In this document: positions 7,024-14,528 of the stretch, one piece after another
Numbering within the stretch: the first letter of the stretch is position 1
How the letters are laid out: every line of letters begins with the position of its first letter
DNA from: Clostridium sp. CAG:594
GTDB lineage: Bacteria; Bacillota_I; Bacilli_A; RF39; UBA660
Assembly: GCA_000434835.1 (NCBI GenBank)
Contig: FR881462.1
Span: 1-29,350 of the forward strand
Length of the DNA stretch: 29,350 nucleotides
Direction of reading: 5' to 3'
Notes under the pieces: generated by a model
The model's input: the letters and a program-made list of their open reading frames with translations, nothing else
Told to the model about the DNA's origin: nothing
Databases searched by the model: none
Program-made: the position numbers and the translations under genes

Positions 7024-7820
7024 ATTAAAGACACCAACCTTTCCAAATCGAGTTCTAGACTAGATACAATTTCGTATACCTTAAGTTTTTGAGAAAGTTC
7101 TACTCCAAATGGTACTTCGAGGCCAATTTTTCTCATAACTCTTTCTTCTTCAAAAACTGATGGAAACGAGCCATCTACAACTATTACACCATCATTTATA
7201 ATAACTAGTCTATCTGAATATAGAGCCTCGTCCAGGTTATGGGTAAATGATATTATGGTTACTCTTTTTTCTTTGTTATATTTTTTAAGCAATTTAAGAA
7301 GAGAGGAGCGTTCATTAATATCAATCATTAAAAGAGCCTCATCCAAAACAAGTATTCTAGGTTCAAGCATTAGCGCACATCCTAATGCAACCTTTTGCTT
7401 TTCTCCACCAGATAAATTATATGGATTTTCCTTTAGAAGGTGATCTATCTTAAGAAGTTTTGATATCTCATCTATTTTTTTTGTTATCGTTTTAGGATAA
7501 ACTCCTAGATTTTCCAAAGAAAAAGCAAGTTCATCTTCTACCGTTTCGCATGCAAAAAAATTATCAGGATTATCAAATACAAATCCAATATTACGTCTTA
7601 TATCATGTAAATTTTCTTTTTTAAGAGGTTTATTAAATATGGTTATATCAGAATATGATTTTTCAAGACCTGCTAAAATCTTGACTAATGTTGTTTTTCC
7701 AGATCCATTAGGTCCCGCTATCGTAACCCACGATCCGCGCTCTATGTTAATGTTAAAATCATCGAATATAAACTTGTTTTTATATCTAAATCTTAAGTTT
7801 TTAATTTCTAGCACATCCAT
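7014..7820 (-). CDS. ecfA1: ECF transporter ATP-binding protein EcfA1
   Basis: The first ATPase of the ECF vitamin uptake module; 268 aa. Motifs are Walker A GPNGSGKTT (36-44), intact signature LSGGEKQ (136-142), Walker B ILVLDEA (156-162) with E161, and switch histidine H194 in SFTHN. The Q-loop reads VFDNPDN where the family has VFQNPDN, so the glutamine is D83. The start is the ATG at 7820, since AGGAGG (7834-7829) stands 8 nt upstream; the in-frame GTG at 7829 overlaps that ribosome site. It is first in the operon ecfA1-ecfA2-ecfT-truA, with a promoter at 7850-7878. Confidence 0.94.
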   Translation of the reverse strand: MDVLEIKNLRFRYKNKFIFDDFNINIERGSWVTIAGPNGSGKTTLVKILAGLEKSYSDITIFNKPLKKENLHDIRRNIGFVFDNPDNFFACETVEDELAFSLENLGVYPKTITKKIDEISKLLKIDHLLKENPYNLSGGEKQKVALGCALMLEPRILVLDEALLMIDINERSSLLKLLKKYNKEKRVTIISFTHNLDEALYSDRLVIINDGVIVVDGSFPSVFEEERVMRKIGLEVPFGVELSQKLKVYEIVSSLELDLERLVSLIWK

Positions 7821-7849
7821 TAATTTCACCTCCTAAAATATAAGGATTT

Positions 7850-7878
7850 ATTATACAACAAATAAGAAAAAAAGCCAA
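7850..7878 (-). promoter_or_regulatory. Promoter of the ecfA1-ecfA2-ecfT-truA operon
   Basis: Minus strand -35 TTGGCT (7878-7873), 17-nt spacer, perfect -10 TATAAT (7855-7850). The -35 lies inside the 3' arm of the pilin terminator, so the two elements share DNA. Confidence 0.6.
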
Positions 7879-7896
7879 ACTTTTTTAGTTTAGCTT
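7866..7896 (-). terminator. Terminator after the pilin-like gene
   Basis: AAGCTAAACT (7896-7887) pairs with AGTTTGGCTT (7881-7872) over 10 bp with one G-U pair. The loop is 5 A and a T run follows. The stop codon (7898-7896) touches the stem. Confidence 0.85.
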
Positions 7897-8282
7897 TATT
7901 CACACTTTTCACTAGGACGAGTTCCTTTATCATCTAATCCCGGACAATTAACGTATGCTTTAAACATATCATCAGAGTCATTTTTATCAATAATTAAGTA
8001 TGCCTCACATTCTTCGCCATTTGATGGATTAGAAACTTTTGATTTTAAATAACCATTTTCTTTTAACCAAGTATCACTATAACAAGCACTATCTTTTTTT
8101 CCACTTAAATAAACATCTGCTCCAAATCCTTTTATGGTGTTATATAAAGAATCTATTTCTCCTTGGTTTGCCTTCTTTTTCTGCTTTAATACGGCAGTGC
8201 CTGCAATTGACATAATAACGCCTAACACAACTATTACTGCTAATAACTCAATTAAAGTAAAACCTTTTTTATTCTTTTTCAT
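7896..8282 (-). CDS. Orphan type IV pilin / pseudopilin-like protein
   Basis: A 128-aa protein with a class III (prepilin) signal: MKKNKKG followed by FTLIELLAVIVVLGVI. Cleavage is expected between G7 and F8, with methylation of F8, and glutamate at mature position 5 (E12). The hydrophobic helix (8-31) runs into a basic stretch (KQKKKANQ), as in ComGC and other pseudopilins. The external domain has four cysteines (C67, C92, C113, C127) that could form two disulfides. No pilus ATPase, platform protein, prepilin peptidase or second pilin is in the window. It starts 3 nt after the SDR stop with GGAG inside the SDR end, so the two are cotranscribed. It may be a minor pilin or DNA-uptake component encoded away from the rest; the role is unknown. 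Confidence 0.88.
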   Translation of the reverse strand: MKKNKKGFTLIELLAVIVVLGVIMSIAGTAVLKQKKKANQGEIDSLYNTIKGFGADVYLSGKKDSACYSDTWLKENGYLKSKVSNPSNGEECEAYLIIDKNDSDDMFKAYVNCPGLDDKGTRPSEKCE

Positions 8283-8285
8283 AAA

Positions 8286-9032
8286 CTATTTCTCCTTTTT
8301 TCTTTGTATGTTGTAATCTACTTTTAATAATAACCTTAAAGATGCAAACTTGCAAGCTATTTTAGCTAATTTATTTGCAAAACCTGGTATTATAACAAGC
8401 TTGTTTTTAAACATTTTATCAAGTGCATAACTAGTTACATAATCACTAGATAAACCTTTTATTGCAAAATTAACACCCGCTACATTATTAAAATTTGTAT
8501 TAACAGGTCCTGGGCATAAAACAGATACCTTAACATTCGACTTAATACGTCTTAATTCTTCAAAAATAGCCGTTGTAAGCTCATAAACGTAAGATTTAGT
8601 GGAATAATAGGTTGACATCAAAGGACCCGGCAAAAAGGCTGCAGTTGATGCTACGTTAAGTATTCTACCACTATCTTTTTTTATCATTTCTTTTAAGTAT
8701 AGTTTAGTTAATATATGTACTGCCTTAACGTTTAAATCTATCATATTGAGTTCTTTATCTAAATTTGTTTTACTAAACTCTCCAAACAAACCAAATCCGG
8801 CATTATTTATTAATAAATCTATTTTTCTGTGTTTATTAAATAACTTAATGCAGTTTTCCTCGTTTGATAAATCATATGTTTCTATTCGTACATTTGTTTT
8901 TAAATTACTTGCTACTTCATTAAGTTCCTTTTTATTTCTTGAAACTAAAATAAGGTCATACCCCATATTACTTAGTTTAAATGCAAAATCTTTTCCAAGG
9001 CCACTTGATGCTCCTGTAATTAATGCCTTCAT
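8286..9032 (-). CDS. Short-chain dehydrogenase/reductase (SDR) family
   Basis: An NAD(P)-dependent oxidoreductase of the classical SDR type; 248 aa. The cofactor motif TGASSGLG occupies residues 6-13, NNAG 76-79, catalytic serine S129 in NVAST, and the catalytic pair Y142 and K146 in YYSTK. PGPVNTNF follows at about 174-181. It is closest in pattern to the YqjQ/DltE-like group, whose substrates are mostly unknown. GGTGAT precedes the ATG and an extended -10 promoter lies at 9050-9058. It is the first gene of a two-gene unit with the pilin-like gene, inserted between rplQ and ecfA1, which are neighbours in Bacillus. The substrate cannot be told. Confidence 0.92.
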   Translation of the reverse strand: MKALITGASSGLGKDFAFKLSNMGYDLILVSRNKKELNEVASNLKTNVRIETYDLSNEENCIKLFNKHRKIDLLINNAGFGLFGEFSKTNLDKELNMIDLNVKAVHILTKLYLKEMIKKDSGRILNVASTAAFLPGPLMSTYYSTKSYVYELTTAIFEELRRIKSNVKVSVLCPGPVNTNFNNVAGVNFAIKGLSSDYVTSYALDKMFKNKLVIIPGFANKLAKIACKFASLRLLLKVDYNIQRKKEK

Positions 9033-9049
9033 CTATCATCACCAAAATT

Positions 9050-9077
9050 ATTATAACATTTTATATAGAAAAAACAA
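9050..9077 (-). promoter_or_regulatory. Extended -10 promoter of the SDR-pilin unit
   Basis: Minus strand TGT-TATAAT (9058-9050) is an extended -10. A weak TTGTTT (9077-9072) at 16-nt spacing lies in the arm of the rplQ terminator. Confidence 0.6.
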
Positions 9078-9095
9078 ACCTTGCCAGGTTTGTTT
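9069..9095 (-). terminator. Terminator of the ribosomal superoperon (after rplQ)
   Basis: AAACAAACCT (9095-9086) pairs perfectly with AGGTTTGTTT (9081-9072) around a 4-nt GGCA loop, then T. It lies about 10 nt after the rplQ stop. Confidence 0.9.
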
Positions 9096-9105
9096 TTAAT
9101 CTTTA

Positions 9106-9450
9106 TTAATCTACTAACTCTAAGACAACCATTAAAGCGTCGTCTCCTCTTCTTTCAGTTAGTTTTAAAATTCTAGTGTATCCACCATTTCTATTTTCAT
9201 AACGTTTAGCAAGTGTGTCAAATACTTTTGATACAGCTTCTTTATCGTTATATAAGAAAGCAAGTGCATTACGTCTAGCTACTAGGCTACCAATTTTTCC
9301 ATATGTAACCATTTTATCAAAACATTTACGTACTTCTTTAGCACGTGTTTCAGTAGTTTCAATACGTTCATTTTTAATTAGGTCTCTAGTTAAGTTAGCA
9401 AGCATAGCTCTTCTATGTTTGTTAGTACGTCCTAATTTTCTATAAGCCAT
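9106..9450 (-). CDS. rplQ: 50S ribosomal protein L17
   Basis: Large-subunit protein near the exit tunnel rim; 114 aa, the usual short bacterial form. The opening MAYRKLGRTNKHRRAMLANL and the sequence ERIETTETRAKEVRK (about 29-43) are family hallmarks, and the C-terminal RGDDALMVVLELV is standard. It starts 20 nt after rpoA and is the last gene of the superoperon, immediately followed by a perfect 10-bp terminator. Confidence 0.98.
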   Translation of the reverse strand: MAYRKLGRTNKHRRAMLANLTRDLIKNERIETTETRAKEVRKCFDKMVTYGKIGSLVARRNALAFLYNDKEAVSKVFDTLAKRYENRNGGYTRILKLTERRGDDALMVVLELVD

Positions 9451-9470
9451 TTGTCTTCCTCCTTACTGTT

Positions 9471-10421
9471 TTACTCTTCGCTTCTAAATGAGAATCCCAT
9501 TTCTTTTACTTTATCAATTACTTCCTTAAGTGATTTCTTACCTAAGTTACGGATCTTCATCATTTCATTTTCGCTCTTTTCAGTTAAATCTTGTAATGTG
9601 TTTATATTAGCTCTCTTTAAGCAGTTATATGCTCTTACAGAGAATTCTAATTCATCAATAGACATTTCAAGAGCCTTAGTCTTAGAATCATCAACGTTTT
9701 GTTTCATAAGACCAGTTTCATCAGCGATTTCGTCTAACTTAGTTAAAATCTCAAAGTGTTCAATAATTATTCTTGATGCTAATGCAACAGCTTCTTCTGG
9801 TTTCATAGAACCATTTGTCCAAACTTCCATAGTTAATTTATCATATGAATCATCTTGTCCAACACGGGCACCTTCAACTTCATAATTAACTCTTTCGATT
9901 GGAGAAAAGTTAGAATCCATTGCAATAGTATTTAATTTAACATCACCTAATAATTTCTTATTAGCTTCTGCTCTAACATATCCACGACCGCTTGATACAG
10001 TCATTTCCATGTTTAGTTTTCCACCTTTAACTATTGTTGCAATTTCTTGTTCAGGGTTAACAATTTCGATGTCAGCATCTTTTTCGATATCTGCTGCCGT
10101 TACAACACCTTCACGACTAACGTTTAATTTTATAGTTTTAGGCTCATTAGTGTGGTTTTTAACAACTACACTTTTTAAGTTTAGTATAATTCCTGTTACG
10201 TCTTCAATAACTCCATCAATAGTTTGGAATTCATGAAGAACACCATCGATGTGAACACTAGTAATTGCATCTCCAGGTAATGATGATAACATTACTCTTC
10301 TAAGTGCGTTTCCAAGTGTTGTACCAAATCCTCTTTCTAAAGGTTCGATTTCAAATTTTCCATAGTTTCTGCTTTCTACATATTCAGCAACTTTGAATAT
10401 TGGTTTTTCGAATTTTATCAC
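9471..10421 (-). CDS. rpoA: RNA polymerase alpha subunit
   Basis: Assembles RNA polymerase and contacts UP elements and activators; 316 aa, normal. The N-terminal assembly domain (about 1-230) shows FEIEPLERGFGTTLGNALRR and SSLPGDAITSVHIDGVLHEF. The C-terminal DNA-binding domain (about 245-310) shows DELEFSVRAYNCLKRANI and IRNLGKKSLKEV with its helix-hairpin-helix. The start codon is GTG (10421), with GGGAG 9 nt upstream and no nearby ATG. It lies between rpsK (25 nt) and rplQ (20 nt), as in all Firmicutes. The intact alpha C-terminal domain fits with the A-tract element upstream of the rRNA promoter in this window. Confidence 0.98.
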   Translation of the reverse strand: MIKFEKPIFKVAEYVESRNYGKFEIEPLERGFGTTLGNALRRVMLSSLPGDAITSVHIDGVLHEFQTIDGVIEDVTGIILNLKSVVVKNHTNEPKTIKLNVSREGVVTAADIEKDADIEIVNPEQEIATIVKGGKLNMEMTVSSGRGYVRAEANKKLLGDVKLNTIAMDSNFSPIERVNYEVEGARVGQDDSYDKLTMEVWTNGSMKPEEAVALASRIIIEHFEILTKLDEIADETGLMKQNVDDSKTKALEMSIDELEFSVRAYNCLKRANINTLQDLTEKSENEMMKIRNLGKKSLKEVIDKVKEMGFSFRSEE

Positions 10422-10446
10422 GTAAATTCACTCCCTTTTCCTAAAA

Positions 10447-10830
10447 TTATCCACGTGGACGTTTTGGTGGACGACAACCATTATGTGGTACTGGTGTTAC
10501 GTCTGTGATTGAAAGAATTTCAAGTCCTGCAGTTTGTAATGAACGGATTGCAGTTTCTCTTCCTGATCCTAATCCTCTTACGAAAACATCTACTTTTCTC
10601 ATACCAGAATCATAAGCTGCTTTACCTGCTGCTTCTGCACTCATACCAGCTGCGAATGGAGTTTTCTTCTTACTTCCTTTAAATCCTGAAGTTCCACTTG
10701 ATGCCCATGATACTGCATTACCATCTTTATCAGTAATAGTAACGATTGTATTATTGAAAGTAGAATGTATATGAGCTTGTCCTTCAGGGATATTCTTTTT
10801 AACCTTACGTTTTCTTGCTTTGTAAGCCAT
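10447..10830 (-). CDS. rpsK: 30S ribosomal protein S11
   Basis: A platform protein of the small subunit that contacts 16S rRNA near the mRNA exit; 127 aa. Family sequences are plain: HIHSTFNNTIVTITD (about 21-35), SWASSGTSGFKGSKKKTPFA and the C-terminal PVPHNGCRPPKRPRG. It starts 19 nt after rpsM, in standard alpha-operon order. Nothing unusual. Confidence 0.98.
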   Translation of the reverse strand: MAYKARKRKVKKNIPEGQAHIHSTFNNTIVTITDKDGNAVSWASSGTSGFKGSKKKTPFAAGMSAEAAGKAAYDSGMRKVDVFVRGLGSGRETAIRSLQTAGLEILSITDVTPVPHNGCRPPKRPRG

Positions 10831-10849
10831 TTGTATATCCTCCTTTTTC

Positions 10850-11212
10850 CTACTTCTTCTTGTTTGCTACAGTCTTACCGCGACCCTTACGAGTTCTAGC
10901 ATTACTTCTTGTAGATTGACCTCTTACAGGTAAACCTTTACGATGACGAATTCCTTGGTAAGAACCGATTTCCATCTTAGTTTTAATATTCATTGAAACT
11001 TCTCTTCTTAAATCACCTTCTAATAAGTGATTATCTAATTCTTTACGAATTTTAGAAATTTCTTCATCTGTTAAATCATTAGCCTTAGTATCAAGATTAA
11101 TGTTTAACTTTGTTAAAATGTTTCTTGATAACTTTCTACCAATACCATGTATATAAGTTAATGCTATTTCAATTCTCTTATTTGGTAGATCAACGTTCTT
11201 TATACGTGCCAT
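10850..11212 (-). CDS. rpsM: 30S ribosomal protein S13
   Basis: A head protein of the small subunit that touches P-site tRNA and the B1 bridges; 120 aa. It shows MARIKNVDLPNKRIEIALTY, the helix-hairpin-helix IHGIGRKLSRNIL (about 21-33), YQGIRHRKGLPVRGQ and the basic tail NARTRKGRGKTVANKKK. It follows rpmJ by 18 nt. Confidence 0.98.
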   Translation of the reverse strand: MARIKNVDLPNKRIEIALTYIHGIGRKLSRNILTKLNINLDTKANDLTDEEISKIRKELDNHLLEGDLRREVSMNIKTKMEIGSYQGIRHRKGLPVRGQSTRSNARTRKGRGKTVANKKK

Positions 11213-11230
11213 TTACTATTGCACCTCCTA

Positions 11231-11344
11231 TTATCCTTGTCTTTGCTTATGTTTTGGGTTTTCACAGATAACCATTACTTTCCCATTACGTTTAATAACT
11301 TTACATTTATCACAAATTTTTTTAACTGATGGTCTAACTTTCAT
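11231..11344 (-). CDS. rpmJ: 50S ribosomal protein L36 (zinc-binding type)
   Basis: A 37-aa protein read directly from the sequence between infA and rpsM: it starts MKVRPSVKKICDKCKVIKRN and ends KHKQRQG. The zinc ligands C11, C14, C27 and H32 are all present, so this is the zinc-containing L36 and not the zinc-free paralogue. A GGAGG site precedes the ATG. The gap is 15 nt from infA and 18 nt to rpsM. Confidence 0.97.
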   Translation of the reverse strand: MKVRPSVKKICDKCKVIKRNGKVMVICENPKHKQRQG

Positions 11345-11359
11345 CTTTATTTCCTCCTA

Positions 11360-11578
11360 TCATTTTCTATAGGTTATACGCCCACGTGTTAAATCATAAG
11401 GTGATATTTCTAAGACTACTGTATCACCTGGTAAAATACGAATCTTATTCATTCGCATTTTACCAGAAACGCGAGCTTCTACAGTGTGTCCATTTTCTAA
11501 TTGAACCTTAAAGTCTCCGCCTTTTAAAAGTTCGACTACTTTACCTTCTAGTTCAATTACGTCTTCTTTTTTAGCCAC
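11360..11578 (-). CDS. infA: Translation initiation factor IF-1
   Basis: An OB-fold factor that binds the ribosomal A site during initiation; 72 aa, exactly the usual length. Family sequence: MAKKEDVIELEGKVVELL, VEARVSGKMRMNKIRILPGD and SPYDLTRGRITYRK. The start codon is GTG at 11578, with AGGAGG upstream at a rather long 11-nt distance. Upstream is a 59-nt spacer with a hairpin (11599-11637). In most Firmicutes map sits there, and it is absent here. Confidence 0.97.
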   Translation of the reverse strand: MAKKEDVIELEGKVVELLKGGDFKVQLENGHTVEARVSGKMRMNKIRILPGDTVVLEISPYDLTRGRITYRK

Positions 11579-11598
11579 CCTTAATCACCCTCCTGTCA

Positions 11599-11637
11599 TT
11601 ATCTGGTAGTTACTGTTTCCAGTATTTTAACTGATAA
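11599..11637 (-). promoter_or_regulatory. RNA hairpin between adk and infA
   Basis: On the minus strand an outer helix TTATC/GATAA (11637-11633 with 11603-11599) encloses a perfect TACTG-GAAA-CAGTA hairpin (11624-11611) with a GNRA tetraloop. There is no T run, so it is not a terminator. It could be a processing or stability element, or a regulatory site for infA and the alpha genes. Confidence 0.45.
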
Positions 11638-12294
11638 TTATTTTTCTTCTAAAACTTTAACTGCTTCATTAAAAGTATCAAACTTGCTTTCATAAGCCTT
11701 AATAGTTTTAAGTACTCCTAAATCTTTATAATAATCATATAAAGGCATAGTTTTAGTCATATATTCATCAAATCTTTTAACGAATGTTTCTTCGGTATCA
11801 TCAGCACGTTGTGTTAATTTTACGTTACAATCATCACACATATCTTCTACCTTAGGTTTCATTTCGTTTGAATATTTATTATATATTCTTCCGCATTTAG
11901 GGCAAGTAATTCTTGAGCAAGCTCTTTTAATTGCCATATCCTTATCAATGTCAATATATATTACTACTCCTAAATCTTTCCCAAGTTCTTTTAATAATTC
12001 AGCATATTTCTCTGCTTGAACTTTAGTTCTTGGAAATCCATCTAAGATATAACCATTTTCACAATCAGGTTCTGTTATACGATTAGAAATAAGTTTAATG
12101 ATTAACTCATCTGGTACGTATTTACCTGCTTTCATTAAGCCTTCAGCTTCTTGTCCAAGTGCTGTACCTTTTTTTACTTCTTCTCTTAATAAATCACCAG
12201 TTGAAATATGACCATATCCATATTTTTCTGTTAGCATTTCAGATAGCGTTCCCTTGCCTGCTGCAGGTGGCGCTAAAAAGATTATGTTTTTCAT
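11638..12294 (-). CDS. adk: Adenylate kinase, zinc-binding long form
   Basis: Interconverts ATP + AMP and 2 ADP in the cytoplasm; 218 aa. The P-loop reads APPAAGKGT (8-16), where the family has G-x-P-G-x-GKGT, so two glycines are alanine (A8, A11). The AMP site has STGDLLRE (31-38) and DGFPRT (85-90). The LID is the long form with a zinc site C131, C134, C153, C156, followed by QRADDTEE. It overlaps the secY stop by 1 nt (TAATG), the standard secY-adk pair. Typical Gram-positive Adk apart from the P-loop change. Confidence 0.96.
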   Translation of the reverse strand: MKNIIFLAPPAAGKGTLSEMLTEKYGYGHISTGDLLREEVKKGTALGQEAEGLMKAGKYVPDELIIKLISNRITEPDCENGYILDGFPRTKVQAEKYAELLKELGKDLGVVIYIDIDKDMAIKRACSRITCPKCGRIYNKYSNEMKPKVEDMCDDCNVKLTQRADDTEETFVKRFDEYMTKTMPLYDYYKDLGVLKTIKAYESKFDTFNEAVKVLEEK

Positions 12295-13562
12295 TACCTT
12301 CTGTAACCCCTTTCATATTTTCTTGCTGACATCGTACTTTCAATTTGATTATAAGTTTCAAGTGCAACACCAACTACGATTAATAAACCTGTACCTCCAA
12401 CCGTTACACTAGTAGGCAAGCTACTTAAGTTTGTAACAATTATTGGAAGACCTGCTATTACAATCAAGAATAATGCTCCTAAAAACGTTGTTCTTGATAG
12501 TACCTTACTAATATAGCCCTTAGTCTCATTACCAGGTCTTACACCCGGAATATATCCACCTTGTTTATTTAGGTTTTCAGATAATTCTTTTGGCTTTAAA
12601 CCTGCCATAAACGTGTATAAATATGAGAATAAAACTATTAATAAAATATATAATATAAATCCTGTTACCGTATTATAGTTAATATATTTATTAACAAATA
12701 ATGAGAACGAATCTTTTTTTACAAACGCTGCGATAAGTGATGGTATTGAAATTAAGCTTGATGCAAATATTACTGGCATAACACCAGAAGAATTTAATCT
12801 AAATGGTATATATGTTTGTTTTGCACCATAAGCTGTTGCTGTTTTGTTTGAATACTGAACAGGAATTCTCCTTTCAGATTTTTCAATAAATACCACACCA
12901 ACTATTATTGCTATATACACAAGTAAGAATAATATGAATTTAGTAACTCCTAAAGCTACTTCTTGAACTGTTCCGCTTACTACAAATGCGTTGTATGCAT
13001 CTACCATCATACTTGGAGTACTAATTAAAATACCTGCCATAATAAGGATAGATATTCCATTTCCAACACCCTTACGAGTTATTTGGTCACCTAACCATAA
13101 TAGGAAGCAAGTTCCTGCGGTTAAAATAAGTGTTACCCTTAAATAATCAAGTGATGTTGCACTTTCCCCCAAAAATGAGAATGACATTACAAGTCCTTGT
13201 AGGAATGCTAATGCAATTCCTAAGTATCTTGTTATTTTATTTAACTTAGTTCTTCCAGAATAACCTTCTTTAGCTAAGTTAGAGAAATATGGAATTATAT
13301 CCATTTGTAATAATTGAACAATTATTGATGCACTAATATATGGTGTAACACCTAGTGCAAAAATTGAGAAGTTCTTTAAGGAACCACCACCCATTACGTT
13401 AAGTAATTCCAAAAATCCTAAATCTTGTGTAATGTTTTCAGTACCAGGAACACGCACAGTTGTTCCTAATTTATAGATAAATAGTATTAACAGTGTGAAT
13501 AAGATTTTATTTTTTACATCTTTATTCCTGGCTGAAAAGATTTGTTTAATGCCTTTAAACAT
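12294..13562 (-). CDS. secY: Preprotein translocase subunit SecY
   Basis: The channel-forming subunit of the SecYEG export pathway; 422 aa with ten membrane helices. Family features are the N-terminal KNKILFTLLILFIYKLGT, the plug-helix region GGGSLKNFSIFALGVTPYISA, the cytosolic loops with RRIPVQYSNK and LKPKELSENLNKQGGYIPG, and the terminal SARKYERGYRR. It begins 1 nt after rplO and overlaps adk by 1 nt, so the three are tightly coupled. Nothing unusual. Confidence 0.98.
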   Translation of the reverse strand: MFKGIKQIFSARNKDVKNKILFTLLILFIYKLGTTVRVPGTENITQDLGFLELLNVMGGGSLKNFSIFALGVTPYISASIIVQLLQMDIIPYFSNLAKEGYSGRTKLNKITRYLGIALAFLQGLVMSFSFLGESATSLDYLRVTLILTAGTCFLLWLGDQITRKGVGNGISILIMAGILISTPSMMVDAYNAFVVSGTVQEVALGVTKFILFLLVYIAIIVGVVFIEKSERRIPVQYSNKTATAYGAKQTYIPFRLNSSGVMPVIFASSLISIPSLIAAFVKKDSFSLFVNKYINYNTVTGFILYILLIVLFSYLYTFMAGLKPKELSENLNKQGGYIPGVRPGNETKGYISKVLSRTTFLGALFLIVIAGLPIIVTNLSSLPTSVTVGGTGLLIVVGVALETYNQIESTMSARKYERGYRR

Positions 13563-13563
13563 C

Positions 13564-14007
13564 TTAAATCACCTCAGCTTTTCCACCTGCTGCTTCTATT
13601 TTTTCCTTTGCTATGCTAGAGAACTTATGTGCTCTAACAGTTAATTTTTTAGTTAATTCTCCATTACCTAATACTTTAATACCAGATAATTGTTTTTTTA
13701 TTATTCCCATTTCGAATAATAATTCTGGAGTTACTTCTGTACCTTCTTCAAATTTATTTAAATCAGATACGTTTATAACTGCATATGTTTTTTTGAACAT
13801 TGCGTTAGAGAAGCCACGTTTTGGAAGTCTTCTGTATAAAGGTAATTGACCACCTTCAAAACCAACTCTTACTCCTCCACCGCTTCTTGATTTTTGTCCA
13901 TTTTCTCCTCTACCACTTGTTTTTCCAGTACCGCTACTAGAACCACGACCTAATCTTTTGATGTCCTTTTTAGAACCTTCGTTATACTTTAATTCATTTA
14001 ACTTCAT
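13564..14007 (-). CDS. rplO: 50S ribosomal protein L15
   Basis: A late-assembly large-subunit protein; 147 aa. It opens MKLNELKYNEGSKKDIKRLG, followed by the glycine-rich RGSSSGTGKTSGRGENGQKS (about 21-40), GFEGGQLPLYRRLPKRGF and a C-terminal KFSSIAKEKIEAAGG. The start ATG overlaps the rpsE stop by 1 nt. In most bacteria rpmD (L30) lies between these two genes; there is no room for it here. Confidence 0.98.
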   Translation of the reverse strand: MKLNELKYNEGSKKDIKRLGRGSSSGTGKTSGRGENGQKSRSGGGVRVGFEGGQLPLYRRLPKRGFSNAMFKKTYAVINVSDLNKFEEGTEVTPELLFEMGIIKKQLSGIKVLGNGELTKKLTVRAHKFSSIAKEKIEAAGGKAEVI

Positions 14008-14516
14008 TATCCTAAAATCTCCTCTACAGATTTTCCTCTTAATTCAGCAATATGTTCTGCTGATTTTTGGCTCTTTAATGCTTCAACGCATGCTCTTGCG
14101 GTATTTAATTTTGTATTTGATCCAAGTGATTTTGAAATGATGTCTTTAACACCAGCTAATTCTAAGATTGCACGAACTGAACCACCAGCTATTATACCAG
14201 TACCGGCTTTAGCAGGTTTAATTAAAACTTTTGCTGCTCCAGCTGTACCAATAGCGTCATGAGATACTGTTCTATCTTCAACTAAGTCAACCTTAATGAT
14301 TCTGTTAGTTGCATCTTGAACTGCTTTTTTGATAGCGTCTTGAACTTCATTTGCTTTACCAGTTCCAAGGCCAACTTTACCTTTTCCATCTCCAACTGCA
14401 ACAGTTGCTGCAAAACGAAGACGACGTCCACCTTTGGTAACTTTTGTAACACGATTTACAGAAATAACTGTTTCGTTATATTCTTTTTCACGTGGTTTGC
14501 TATTTCTTCTTTCCAT
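14007..14516 (-). CDS. rpsE: 30S ribosomal protein S5
   Basis: A small-subunit protein at the mRNA entry site with a role in fidelity; 169 aa. The double-stranded RNA-binding-like N-terminal domain has ETVISVNRVTKVTKGGRRLR (about 15-34) and VVGDGKGKVG-type sequence (VAVGDGKGKVGLGTGKANEV). The C-terminal half has GTGIIAGGSVRAILELAGV and the terminal RGKSVEEIL. It runs straight into rplO with a 1-nt overlap. Confidence 0.98.
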   Translation of the reverse strand: MERRNSKPREKEYNETVISVNRVTKVTKGGRRLRFAATVAVGDGKGKVGLGTGKANEVQDAIKKAVQDATNRIIKVDLVEDRTVSHDAIGTAGAAKVLIKPAKAGTGIIAGGSVRAILELAGVKDIISKSLGSNTKLNTARACVEALKSQKSAEHIAELRGKSVEEILG

Positions 14517-14528
14517 CGTTACCCTCCT

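Noticed and set aside
7639..7836. A plus-strand frame upstream of ecfA1
   Set aside because: It is antisense to the ATPase Walker A region with no independent evidence.
9451..9885. A plus-strand frame of 144 codons, and similar frames opposite ribosomal genes
   Set aside because: These are shadows of rpoA and other ribosomal genes in a compact AT-rich operon.
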